Origin: Leptospira ognonensis
Lineage (GTDB): Bacteria; Spirochaetota; Leptospiria; Leptospirales; Leptospiraceae
Assembly (NCBI RefSeq): GCF_004770745.1
Contig: NZ_RQGD01000039.1
Span: forward strand, 62,001-126,000
Direction: 5' to 3'
DNA: 64,000 nt
Below, in pieces: positions 8,146 to 16,805 of the stretch (positions are counted from its first letter, which is position 1; every line of letters starts with the position of its first letter). The notes under the pieces are model-generated. The model worked only from the letters and a program-made list of their open reading frames with translations, ran no database searches and was not told the origin of the DNA. A program made the translations under genes and the position numbers.

Positions 8146-8959
8146 ACTTCTTCGTCTTATCCGTACTTTGGGAAACCAAATGGCGAAGAAATTCCCTCTC
8201 AAATTCTTCTACATGAATTTTATAAGCGTTGATAGGCGGAGTCTCCTGCTGGCTGAAAAAAGTTTGAAACCCTTCGTTTGGCCATAACCACCAAGCTGAG
8301 CGGATTAAATAATCCCTTTTATAATAGAAGGTGGATAAATAATTTAATTTGGAATCGTAAACTGCAAACGTAGATTCTGCGTTTGAAACTTCATAGATCG
8401 GAATCGTTCCCAAGGTTAAGATCCCAAAAAATCCGGTTATGCTATTGATAGCGTCTTTAGTCCGTTCATGATAATAAGGCGTATGCAAAGCTTGAATGAT
8501 ATAATCAGCATTTGATTTACGAATCATATACTTATCCTTTAGAGGAACAATTAATTTTTCAATCTCTCGTTTCCCGTCTGCCTCTGTTACTTTTAGATAA
8601 GCTAAGATGAAATTTTCTACATTTTTTTTATCAACAGAAACTAGGCTTGCGTCCTTAATTTCATCTACATAGACACCGTGTTTAAAAAAAGGATAACTAC
8701 CGTTAGTGTAATCTAACTCAGCATAATACTCGTTTGATCTTAGCTTCGAAACAGTTTTTGCGATCTTATAACCTCTAAACCCAAATAAGAGTATCTTGGG
8801 TGGTTTTTTAGAGACCGCTAGAAGTTCATTCCACTCATCGCTGGCAGTTTTCGACAGTTCAGGGCGCAGTCTGAAATCGGATTCGTATGTAAACCGACTG
8901 CAAGAAAAAAATAGAAATTGGAAAATCAGAAACAAACTTTGAAAAAGAAACTTTTTCAT
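8144..8959 (-). CDS. lipoprotein of unknown function
   Basis: A 271-residue product with a clear lipoprotein signal (MKKFLFQSLFLIFQFLFFSC, Cys at 20). The mature region is mixed alpha/beta, with a hydrophobic Gly-rich segment around SITGFFGILTLGTIPIYEVS that could be a membrane-associated loop. No recognised domain. It lies 10 bases downstream of the topoisomerase B-like gene on the same strand, so it may be co-transcribed with it, though a functional link is doubtful. Confidence 0.65.
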   Translation of the reverse strand: MKKFLFQSLFLIFQFLFFSCSRFTYESDFRLRPELSKTASDEWNELLAVSKKPPKILLFGFRGYKIAKTVSKLRSNEYYAELDYTNGSYPFFKHGVYVDEIKDASLVSVDKKNVENFILAYLKVTEADGKREIEKLIVPLKDKYMIRKSNADYIIQALHTPYYHERTKDAINSITGFFGILTLGTIPIYEVSNAESTFAVYDSKLNYLSTFYYKRDYLIRSAWWLWPNEGFQTFFSQQETPPINAYKIHVEEFEREFLRHLVSQSTDKTKK

Positions 8960-8969
8960 ATGTTTTTTT

Positions 8970-11099
8970 CTAATCTTCGATCACACTCATTGCGTATTCA
9001 GAAATCGCATCTCTTCTTTTTTCGGCAAAATCTTTATGAAACCAAAGCTCTTGGATATTCTTTGCAGTCTTCTTATTTGCGATCGTGATAACAGTCATAC
9101 AATGATCGACCGCATATTTCATCGCTTCCTTGCCCGTTTCCCCAAGACCCTTGTTCCTTTTTTTTCTCGTAATTTCAGAACCGGATTTATTGACTCTGGC
9201 AACTAACTTATCGTAGTCGGAATCATCAATACAGAAAACGGTTTCCTTTTTCCCATCTTTCCACTTTACATCCACCTCAAAAAGGGGCGCTGCAGAAACA
9301 GCGATAAAACCTAGGTCAAAAAGTTCAGGCCAATACTCGTAGAAAAAAGATAACATCAACGACCGAATCGCATAACCATCAAAATCGGCATCCGTGATCA
9401 CACTCAATTTATCATAGTTAAGCTCATCCACAGACTTCACCTTGGTATCCAGAGGAAGTCCCACAATGGCGACGATATTTTTCATCTCTTCATTTTGGAG
9501 AGCCTTAGCGAGAGACATTCCCTTACAGTTGAGAGGTTTTCCTCGTAAGGGAAAAAGACCGTGTAACTTTGGGTTCCTTGCTGGCCTGAGTCCGGCGATT
9601 GCCGAGTCCCCTTCTGCCACGAAGAGAATTCGTCCCTCATCGCTTGGTTTACCTGTAGGAGGCATCAGCTTAGGGATATTGTTTTTGGATGCCTTACGGA
9701 GGCCTTTCTGCGCGTCCTCGAGCTGTTTCAGCTGGGTTCTACGCTCCATCACCATCTTGATTTCTTCAATCAGGCCCGTTTTCTTGAGTAATTTCTCTAG
9801 ATGCTTATCTACGCCCTTACGGATGTCTTCATTTAAGTCATTGATCAGATAGGACTTGTCTTGTGACTTAAAGCGCGGATTGAGAATGCGTAGGTTCACA
9901 TACATATGGAAGCAGCTACGAACGTCATTTCGTGTACATTGGGTATTTAGTTTTTTCTCGAGTGAAACGATCTGTGATTTTTTTCTCACTTCATCACAAA
10001 TTCTGTTTTCTAAATATTCAATCGCCGAGCCACCTTGTGGGCAAAAAATGGAATTGACCCAAGTCAGAGTTTTGTTTTGACCCACAACTACATACGTATC
10101 CATGGTGATTTGCGAAGCAGATGCCTTGTCCGCATAATCCATCTTATAGTAGACCATCTCTGAATTGCTAAAGATTTCATCGAAGCCTTTCTTAAATTTG
10201 TATTTTTCCTTGCCTGATTTGTGAATGAACACAACCTCAAGACCAGGGTTAGACATCGCAATGTCTTGCAAATATTGTTTCACCAGGGCAATGTTAAACG
10301 ATACATCTAGATTGTTAAAATATGCCGGATTTAATTCAAATTCAACTGTCGTACCGTGATCTTCTTTTTTGGCATTTTCTACAACGGCTATCATTCCTGT
10401 TTTTTCCGAAGGTGCCTTTAGTTGTTTGATCTGCTCCGCTGAAAGACCTGGGCAGTCATTAAAATGACCATGTTCATCAAAATATAAAAATACACGTTCT
10501 AAATCGTCTTTTGAAAGCTTAAAGGATCGAATGACTTTTTTAACATCATCATGGATCGTGAAAGTTTTTTTATACGCCTTGCCGCCGTTAATGGTTTTCA
10601 CTTTAAAAAAGCTAGAAACCATTCTCACGAGTGATATCCCCACACCATTCTGGCCTGCTACATGGTCTTCTTTGACTTTATCATCAAAGTTTTCCCCATA
10701 CATGAGGTGCAAGTAAACACCTTCTGCATTGTCTGCAGGTATCCCACGACCATTGTCTTCGATCGTAACACGTTTGCGATCCGTAGATAATTGAATGATC
10801 AAACGATTCATCTTATCTTTTTCAGGGATTGTTTTATCGTTTAAATTTTTGCGATATTCATCCACGCAATTCATGCATGCTTCATCTAAACATTTGATTT
10901 TAGCAGGAATGTCGGATAACTCTTCGTGACTGATATCATAATAGCCAGAGCTATCTTTTTTAAAAAAATGTTGTTCAAAGGTAGAAAGGGAATTTTGGCC
11001 GAGCCACATCCCTGTTCTCATACGAACGTGTTCTACATTCGAAAGTTTTTTGAAATTACGAGCATTGGAGGAAGAGGCTTTCTCAGGTTTTGCTGCCAT
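8970..11099 (-). CDS. type IIA topoisomerase ATPase/TOPRIM subunit (ParE/GyrB-like)
   Basis: A 709-residue GHKL-TOPRIM protein. The ATP site is intact: acidic N-box around residues 70-81, DNGRGIP at 115-121, [10 protein letters not shown] at 149-158. The TOPRIM motifs are EGDSA (about 492) and DADFDG (about 571), with PLRGKPLN between them. It forms the B2 half of an A2B2 enzyme that passes one DNA duplex through another using ATP. Wording around the motifs differs from ordinary GyrB/ParE ([11 protein letters not shown] at the start, DADFDGYAI instead of DADVDGSHI). It is shorter than E. coli GyrB and closer in length to ParE. Its stop-to-start gap from the A-like partner is 4 bases. It is probably a second enzyme beside gyrase. 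Confidence 0.85.
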   Translation of the reverse strand: MAAKPEKASSSNARNFKKLSNVEHVRMRTGMWLGQNSLSTFEQHFFKKDSSGYYDISHEELSDIPAKIKCLDEACMNCVDEYRKNLNDKTIPEKDKMNRLIIQLSTDRKRVTIEDNGRGIPADNAEGVYLHLMYGENFDDKVKEDHVAGQNGVGISLVRMVSSFFKVKTINGGKAYKKTFTIHDDVKKVIRSFKLSKDDLERVFLYFDEHGHFNDCPGLSAEQIKQLKAPSEKTGMIAVVENAKKEDHGTTVEFELNPAYFNNLDVSFNIALVKQYLQDIAMSNPGLEVVFIHKSGKEKYKFKKGFDEIFSNSEMVYYKMDYADKASASQITMDTYVVVGQNKTLTWVNSIFCPQGGSAIEYLENRICDEVRKKSQIVSLEKKLNTQCTRNDVRSCFHMYVNLRILNPRFKSQDKSYLINDLNEDIRKGVDKHLEKLLKKTGLIEEIKMVMERRTQLKQLEDAQKGLRKASKNNIPKLMPPTGKPSDEGRILFVAEGDSAIAGLRPARNPKLHGLFPLRGKPLNCKGMSLAKALQNEEMKNIVAIVGLPLDTKVKSVDELNYDKLSVITDADFDGYAIRSLMLSFFYEYWPELFDLGFIAVSAAPLFEVDVKWKDGKKETVFCIDDSDYDKLVARVNKSGSEITRKKRNKGLGETGKEAMKYAVDHCMTVITIANKKTAKNIQELWFHKDFAEKRRDAISEYAMSVIED

Positions 11100-11103
11100 A
11101 GTA

Positions 11104-12474
11104 TTACTTTGGATCCCACTTGGTTCTTAGTTCTTCGAGTTCTTCGATCATAAAACTAGTTAATTTTTTATCATCTTTTTGAAGTGTCGTATATTCTGTG
11201 AATTTTGTCCTAGCCTCGACAATGGCCTCTTCACATTTTCTCACTTCTTCTAAAGTCATTCGATAAACTGGGATCGAGGAGAGCCATTCAAAGTAAATGA
11301 ACTTTGCAGCTTTAAGTTTTTCTTCAAACTCTTTCTTGGATTTAATGCCCGTTACTTTCTCGTTCCATTTTTCTTTGATAAAACGAATGAGTTCAGAATT
11401 ACGATCGATCTTTTCTTTCTCAAGTCCAGCCAAACGTTTAAAACGACGGATGAGATGAATCTTTCTGAAATCACAAAAATGTTTTATGATTTCTTCAATG
11501 GAAAAGTTTTTAAGTTTTCCTTCATGTGTAATGACGTTGATGGTTAATACTTCGTTGTTTTCTTTCGAAAATAATTCTTTGATCTCTTTCTCGGAGGGAA
11601 CTTCCCCTTTTCGAGCAATCAGTTCGATCTTAAAAGTTTGGCTCGAATGGTCTATATAGTCTTTTAGCCAATTGTCCTTTTTTTCGATGAGATCTTCTAG
11701 GTATTGGATGACCTTTTCTCTGTTCCAGTTCATCGGAGAATCGGTCAAAAAGAGTTTTCCGTCGATTTTTTTGAAGGCAAAGGTTGTCGACATGACAGTG
11801 GAGCCATTGTCATTTTTAGAGAGTTTTACTTCTCCCCCATAACCTTTGTACCATGGAGTGATCTTTTTGGCTTTCGCCGTTTTAAGATACGTGACTTGAG
11901 AATCAATGACTTCGCTCAATTTATGAGCCGGTATAAAACATCGAAATCCCGTAGCAATCCCTTGGATGCTGTTGAGTAAAACTAAAGGAACTTTTCCAAC
12001 GAAGTGAATCGGTTCGTCCTCTGTCTCATCATAGTTTTTCACATAATCAATGTCTGGCAAACTCTCAAAAAACCCTAAATCTTTAGCAAAATCAGATAAT
12101 TTAACTTCTGTATAACGAGGAGATGCGATGGCATTTGGGTCAAGCACGTCTCCGAAAGTTCCTTCTCCATGCACCAAAGGATAATTATTTGCAAATGCAA
12201 ACTCCTGAGCCATCTGAGAGAGTGCATCCTGTATCGATCTGTCCCCATGCGGGTGGTATCCCATGGCAAGGCCTGCGACTTTTACTGTTTTTGTGTGCCT
12301 ATTTCTTGCATCACTATTCCACATGGCCCATAAAATGCGTCGCTGAACAGGCTTTAAGCCGTCAATTTCATGCGGAATGGCACGTGAATCACACACGTAG
12401 CGAGAGTATTTTCTTTGGTCATCGTGGACCTGCTCTTCAAAGGGGCGCCTAGGATATTGATCTTCGTTCTTCAT
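11104..12474 (-). CDS. type IIA topoisomerase cleavage subunit (ParC/GyrA-like, short)
   Basis: About 457 residues from the ATG at 12474; an in-frame GTG at 12489 is also possible and neither has a good ribosome site. GyrA/ParC core motifs are clear: [13 protein letters not shown] (QRR at about 44-46), MGYHPHGD (about 72-78), and the catalytic tyrosine in [10 protein letters not shown] (about Tyr121), which forms the covalent 5'-phosphotyrosyl bond. After the coiled-coil gate region the protein stops, so the C-terminal DNA-wrapping beta-pinwheel of GyrA/ParC is absent. It is therefore predicted to relax or decatenate rather than supercoil. It is upstream of, and coupled to, the B subunit gene. 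Confidence 0.85.
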   Translation of the reverse strand: MKNEDQYPRRPFEEQVHDDQRKYSRYVCDSRAIPHEIDGLKPVQRRILWAMWNSDARNRHTKTVKVAGLAMGYHPHGDRSIQDALSQMAQEFAFANNYPLVHGEGTFGDVLDPNAIASPRYTEVKLSDFAKDLGFFESLPDIDYVKNYDETEDEPIHFVGKVPLVLLNSIQGIATGFRCFIPAHKLSEVIDSQVTYLKTAKAKKITPWYKGYGGEVKLSKNDNGSTVMSTTFAFKKIDGKLFLTDSPMNWNREKVIQYLEDLIEKKDNWLKDYIDHSSQTFKIELIARKGEVPSEKEIKELFSKENNEVLTINVITHEGKLKNFSIEEIIKHFCDFRKIHLIRRFKRLAGLEKEKIDRNSELIRFIKEKWNEKVTGIKSKKEFEEKLKAAKFIYFEWLSSIPVYRMTLEEVRKCEEAIVEARTKFTEYTTLQKDDKKLTSFMIEELEELRTKWDPK

Positions 12475-12554
12475 GATTCCAAATGACACAGGGATCGGGC
12501 GAATTGACTTGTCAATCCGTTTTCCCTTTTTAGATTGACGGTACGGTCTTATAT

Positions 12555-13430
12555 ATGTCCCCTAAAATGCCATTTTCCCCCCGAATCTATTGGCTTATTT
12601 ACACTTTGTTATTTTTTTTCTTAAGCCAGTGTTCTTTCACCAAATCTCTGCTCAGAAAAGGCGGTTCGGAGTCTGCAAGCCAGGCCGTTTTGTGGAATAA
12701 ATACCCGAAAAAATTGAACGCAAAATTCTATTCAGAGGGCTCTTCGTACTATCGATTTATCGAAAGAAATGGCAGTCAGAGCGGCCTAAAAATCGCAGAT
12801 TGGGAGATCACATTTCTCGTTTTTGATAAGGACTTTCTAACTTCCGTGAAAGCTGCGTATCCGCAGACCGAAGAATTTCAATACAAATTGATTTGGCGTA
12901 AAAAAACAGGAACCTATACGCTTACAGAGAATAAAAAAGATTTCACAGCTTCATTCACCTTACTCGAGTCAGGTGCCGAGGCTAGTAACGATCTCAGTGA
13001 CTTACTTAACAAATTAGGAAAAACAAAATCGGCATCCTTAAGCATTAGCGAAATGGCCAGTTTTTTTGTAGAAGGAACTGGCGCTTACCAGACATCGGAA
13101 ACCATCCAGACAAGTGTGAAGTCCAGTTATGAATGGAAAAATGAACTCCCTTCCTCTGAGACGAGTCCACCAAGGAGTGTATTCCTTTTCACAAATGGCT
13201 CTGGTGATAAAACCACAAAATTTAGTTCTCCACATTACGACTTTTTCCAGCTCCAGTTTGAAGTTTCACCAACCGAACCGAACAAACTTTTTTATAAATC
13301 GATCTATGCCGATTCCAAATTTGAAATTTATTTTTTACCGCCTCTCGCAAATAATCTTACTACAAAACCTAAAGAACCCGTAGGACTCAAACGCATAGGC
13401 GATTACCTTCTCAAAGAGGAAACACCATGA
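12555..13430 (+). CDS. lipoprotein of unknown function upstream of gltX
   Basis: A 291-residue product with an N-terminal signal ([16 protein letters not shown]) and lipobox LSQC. The mature part is polar and strand-rich (for example [11 protein letters not shown] and [10 protein letters not shown]) without catalytic motifs. The start could be the ATG at 12555 or 12567; no clear ribosome site precedes either. Its TGA overlaps the gltX ATG by 4 bases, so the two are translated from one message, though the lipoprotein has no evident role in tRNA charging. Confidence 0.65.
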   Translation: MSPKMPFSPRIYWLIYTLLFFFLSQCSFTKSLLRKGGSESASQAVLWNKYPKKLNAKFYSEGSSYYRFIERNGSQSGLKIADWEITFLVFDKDFLTSVKAAYPQTEEFQYKLIWRKKTGTYTLTENKKDFTASFTLLESGAEASNDLSDLLNKLGKTKSASLSISEMASFFVEGTGAYQTSETIQTSVKSSYEWKNELPSSETSPPRSVFLFTNGSGDKTTKFSSPHYDFFQLQFEVSPTEPNKLFYKSIYADSKFEIYFLPPLANNLTTKPKEPVGLKRIGDYLLKEETP

Positions 13431-14986
13431 CAAAATCTAAAGTTCGAACTCGCTTTGCCCCATCTCCCTCCGGCTTTTTACATGTGGGAGGCGCACGTAC
13501 TGCACTCTTTAATTATTTATATGCCAAAGCAACAGGGGGAACTTTTATCCTTCGCGTTGAAGATACCGACAGAGAACGCTCCACAGAAGCCTCATTTAAA
13601 ATCATCCTTGAATCCTTAAAATGGTTGGGAATGGATTGGGCTGAAGGACCAGGAGTCGGAGGGCCGCATGGGCCGTACACTCAGTCAGAAAGACTCACCA
13701 TCTATAAAGAACATACGGATAAGCTCATTTCATCAAAAAAGGCTTATCGCTGTTTTTGTTCTGCTGATGAATTGGAAAGCAAAAAGAAACAAGCAGAGTC
13801 TATGGGCATTCCCTATCTTTATGATGGGAAATGTTCCGATCTTACGGATTCAGAAATAAACGAAAAATTAACATCAAATACACCCTTCACGGTTCGATTT
13901 CGTATTCCAAATAAGATTGTCATCGTTGATGATATCATTCAAGGAAAAGTTAAATTTGAATCAAAGCTGATAGGAGATTTCATTCTCGTTAAATCTGATG
14001 GATTTCCTTCGTATAACTATGCCGTGGTGATTGATGATGCATTGATGGAAATTTCCCACGTCATTCGTGGTGTCGGCCATTTATCAAATACCCCTAGACA
14101 AATCCTAATCGGAGAAGCATTCGGGTTTCCGATTCCAAACTACGCTCACGTAAGCGAGATTGTCGGAACCGATGGTAAAAAATTATCAAAACGTGCAGGT
14201 GCAACCTCAGTTCTCGCCTTTAGAGACTTAGGTTATCTTTCCGAAACCTTGCGTAATTATATGGCGCTACTCGGTTGGACTTCCCCCGATGGTAAAGAAT
14301 TTATGCCTGATGAAGAACTCTGTAAGATCTTTGATATCAGTCGTTGCTCCAAGTCTCCAGCAACCTTCGATGTATTTAAGAAGTTAAAAGAAGAGGAAAA
14401 AGAGACTGTTGAATTTAATAAGCTAGATGCAAATGGCCTCTCGGAATACTTAAATCCAAAATCGAAACTAAACTGGATGTCAAACAAACTCATTCGTGAG
14501 ATCTCACTGGAGAGACTCGGAAAGGAAATGGTTCCATTTTTAAAAGATGCCAAGATCCCAGAAGAATACAAATCAGGTACCCATCCGGCTCTTCTTTCCA
14601 TTTTAGATTCGGTACGCGTCTACCTTGACCGTTTCATCCAAGCACCACCTTACATTGAAGAGTTTTTTTTAGAAGATTTAACTTTTGAAAATGCGGAGGC
14701 CAAAAGCCTGCTTACCGACGGTAATGGAATTTCTGTCGCAAAAGCGTTCTATGCAAACATTTTGAGCTCCGAGACAAATGATGCAGATGCCTATAAGAAT
14801 CTGATGGCGAAGGCAGGAGAAATGAGTGGTGAAAAAGGCAGAACCTTGTTCATGCCGATCCGAGCCATCACTACGGGGAAATCCCATGGGCTCGAACTAC
14901 CGATTCTGTTTACCTTACTCGGAAAAGAAAAACTCGTAAAAAGAATGCAAATACTAGCAAATCAGGCAGGAATTCAGTTAAATTAG
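13427..14986 (+). CDS. gltX: glutamyl-tRNA synthetase
   Basis: A 519-residue class I aminoacyl-tRNA synthetase. It charges tRNA-Glu (and in many bacteria tRNA-Gln) with glutamate. The HIGH-equivalent is in [17 protein letters not shown] (HVGG at 19-22) and the KMSKS-equivalent is KKLSKRAGA at about 248-256. The anticodon-binding helical domain occupies the last third. The length is near the upper end for bacterial GluRS. The start overlaps the lipoprotein stop (ATGA). Confidence 0.95.
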   Translation: MTKSKVRTRFAPSPSGFLHVGGARTALFNYLYAKATGGTFILRVEDTDRERSTEASFKIILESLKWLGMDWAEGPGVGGPHGPYTQSERLTIYKEHTDKLISSKKAYRCFCSADELESKKKQAESMGIPYLYDGKCSDLTDSEINEKLTSNTPFTVRFRIPNKIVIVDDIIQGKVKFESKLIGDFILVKSDGFPSYNYAVVIDDALMEISHVIRGVGHLSNTPRQILIGEAFGFPIPNYAHVSEIVGTDGKKLSKRAGATSVLAFRDLGYLSETLRNYMALLGWTSPDGKEFMPDEELCKIFDISRCSKSPATFDVFKKLKEEEKETVEFNKLDANGLSEYLNPKSKLNWMSNKLIREISLERLGKEMVPFLKDAKIPEEYKSGTHPALLSILDSVRVYLDRFIQAPPYIEEFFLEDLTFENAEAKSLLTDGNGISVAKAFYANILSSETNDADAYKNLMAKAGEMSGEKGRTLFMPIRAITTGKSHGLELPILFTLLGKEKLVKRMQILANQAGIQLN

Positions 14987-15095
14987 GATTTTTTTGACAA
15001 TCAGAACGAATGTTACGCCATTTCTTATTTTTTGGCTTTTTTTTTAGAATATTTCTCGTATACTATGCAATAAAAGGAGTGGGAAACGAAATAAC

Positions 15096-15698
15096 TTGGT
15101 CGGGACCGCAGAAACAGCTCAATTCGTTATGAACCCCTCTCCTGGTTCCTATGCTATGTTTCTTCCCCCCGACATGGCCTCAGTAAAAGTATTTCGTTCT
15201 GAGCTGAAACGAACACTTGCCGACAATCAATTTCCTCAGGCTAACATCATGCAAATCGAAATTGCCGCTGACGAAGCTCTGACGAACTCAGTAGCAGCTA
15301 ACGTTTGCAATCATAGCGACGAGACGATCATCTGCAGATGGCGGATCGAAGGTTCAAAATTCATTTTATACATACTCGACTATGGTTCTGGGCTCCACAA
15401 TGAGAACCCCATCGAAGAAACCGATAAAAATCTTCTTAAAACGAACTCCTCTCTTTGCCTTGCCACCTTTATAAATAACATACGAAATCACCAAGATAAA
15501 AAACCTGAGGCTTTACCTTATAATGGAAGCCACCAGAAACATAAGAATATGGGAAAAGGGTTGAAAATAATCAGTGCCATGATGGACTCCGTTAAGGTAT
15601 TGTTTCACGGAGAAGGCATGGTGGGAGAAGCCCCCCAAGGTTTTAAAGTGATGGGATCAATTCTCACACTTGAATATGACCGAGCCAAACATTTATAA
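15096..15698 (+). CDS. RsbW-like GHKL ATPase (anti-sigma / serine kinase type)
   Basis: About 200 residues. The Bergerat ATP-binding fold is evident: IEIAADEALTNSV (N-box), YILDYGSGL (G1), MGKGLKIISAMMD (G2). Small stand-alone proteins of this type are anti-sigma factors or switch kinases acting on STAS-domain antagonists. No STAS protein or sigma factor is adjacent. The start is uncertain: TTG at 15096, or ATG at 15129. AAAGGAG at about 15072-15078 is far from either. A GT4 gene begins directly after the stop. Confidence 0.75.
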   Translation: MVGTAETAQFVMNPSPGSYAMFLPPDMASVKVFRSELKRTLADNQFPQANIMQIEIAADEALTNSVAANVCNHSDETIICRWRIEGSKFILYILDYGSGLHNENPIEETDKNLLKTNSSLCLATFINNIRNHQDKKPEALPYNGSHQKHKNMGKGLKIISAMMDSVKVLFHGEGMVGEAPQGFKVMGSILTLEYDRAKHL

Positions 15699-16802
15699 TT
15701 GATCTTACATATTAATACCTCTCGCGAATGGCGAGGAGGCGAACAACAGTTATTCTATCTTGCACAAGGTCTAGCCTCCGAAAAAATTCCTCAAGGAATT
15801 GTCGGCATTCCTGGTTCACCTTTAGAAGAAAGATGCACCACAGAAGGATTTGAGTTTTTCCCTCTAGAAATGCGCGGGGAACTTGATTTCGCTGCGATCC
15901 GTGGCATCCGTTCCCTTTGTAAAACAAAGAATATTTCTCTCATTCACACGCATACGGGACATGCGCATACTTTAGCTCTTCTTGCAAAACGGAAGCATCT
16001 GAAAATTCCGCTTGTCGTCTCTCGACGAGTCGATTTTAAACCCGCTAAAAGCTTTTTCTCAAAGTGGAAATACAATCACGAAGCCATTGATTATTATCTT
16101 CCCGTATCACATAAGATACGTTCTATTATGATGGATGCTGGCATCAGCCCAGAAAAATTGATTACGGTGTATTCGGGTATTGATCTCAAGCGTTTTTCAA
16201 AACTTCCTTCTGCTGAATCAATCCGTGAAGAATTTGCCTTACCCAAAAAAACCACAATAATAGGAAATATAGCAGCACTTGTCGATCACAAAGACCAAGA
16301 AACATTGATTAGGTCCATATCGAAGATGAAAACACAACTGCCTTTTCAAGTTCTGATTGTCGGTGAAGGTAAGTTAGAAAAAAGATTAAAAAATTTGACC
16401 AAAGAATTGAATTTGGAAGATAAAATTCTATTTACAGGCTACAGAAAGGATATCCCGGAATTACTGTCCTTGTTTGATATTTTTACACTTACCTCGAAAG
16501 AAGAAGGCTTAGGTACGTCGGTACTTGATGCCATGGCAGCTGGTCTACCCATTGTCGCGACAAAAGGTGGAGGCATTGCAGAAATGCTCACACATGAAAA
16601 AGGTGCCTATCTTGCTGACGTTGGCGACGAGGAAGCGTTGGCGAATTACTATGATGATCTCGTAGAATCGGAAACCAAACAAACTCTATTTGGTTCTTTT
16701 AACAAAAATTCGGTGAAACGTTTTTCATATCAAAACACTGTCCAAAAAACTAAGCTGATTTATTTTTCATTACTAGGTGATTCTCTTTACGATAAGGTAT
16801 AA
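15699..16802 (+). CDS. family 4 glycosyltransferase
   Basis: A 367-residue GT-B fold enzyme beginning at a TTG immediately after the preceding stop. The N-terminal acceptor domain has the Gly-rich GGEQQLFYLAQGL loop. The C-terminal nucleotide-sugar domain shows VYSGIDLKRF, ILFTGYRKDIPELLSLFDIF and the retaining GT4 signature SKEEGLGTSVLDAMAAGLPIVAT with the E-x7-E type acidic pair. It likely adds a sugar to a surface glycan or lipid from the cytoplasmic face. It is coupled to the RsbW-like gene and polA (3-base gap). Confidence 0.85.
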   Translation: MILHINTSREWRGGEQQLFYLAQGLASEKIPQGIVGIPGSPLEERCTTEGFEFFPLEMRGELDFAAIRGIRSLCKTKNISLIHTHTGHAHTLALLAKRKHLKIPLVVSRRVDFKPAKSFFSKWKYNHEAIDYYLPVSHKIRSIMMDAGISPEKLITVYSGIDLKRFSKLPSAESIREEFALPKKTTIIGNIAALVDHKDQETLIRSISKMKTQLPFQVLIVGEGKLEKRLKNLTKELNLEDKILFTGYRKDIPELLSLFDIFTLTSKEEGLGTSVLDAMAAGLPIVATKGGGIAEMLTHEKGAYLADVGDEEALANYYDDLVESETKQTLFGSFNKNSVKRFSYQNTVQKTKLIYFSLLGDSLYDKV

Positions 16803-16805
16803 TTT

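Noticed and set aside
12500..12554. ATTGAC-TT-GTCAAT dyad between the topoisomerase and lipoprotein genes as an operator
   Set aside because: Only a 6-bp arm in AT-rich promoter-like sequence; chance occurrence is likely.
14994..15064. Promoter for the RsbW-like gene (TTGACA at 14994, TATACT at 15059)
   Set aside because: The two boxes are about 59 bases apart and neither has a properly spaced partner.
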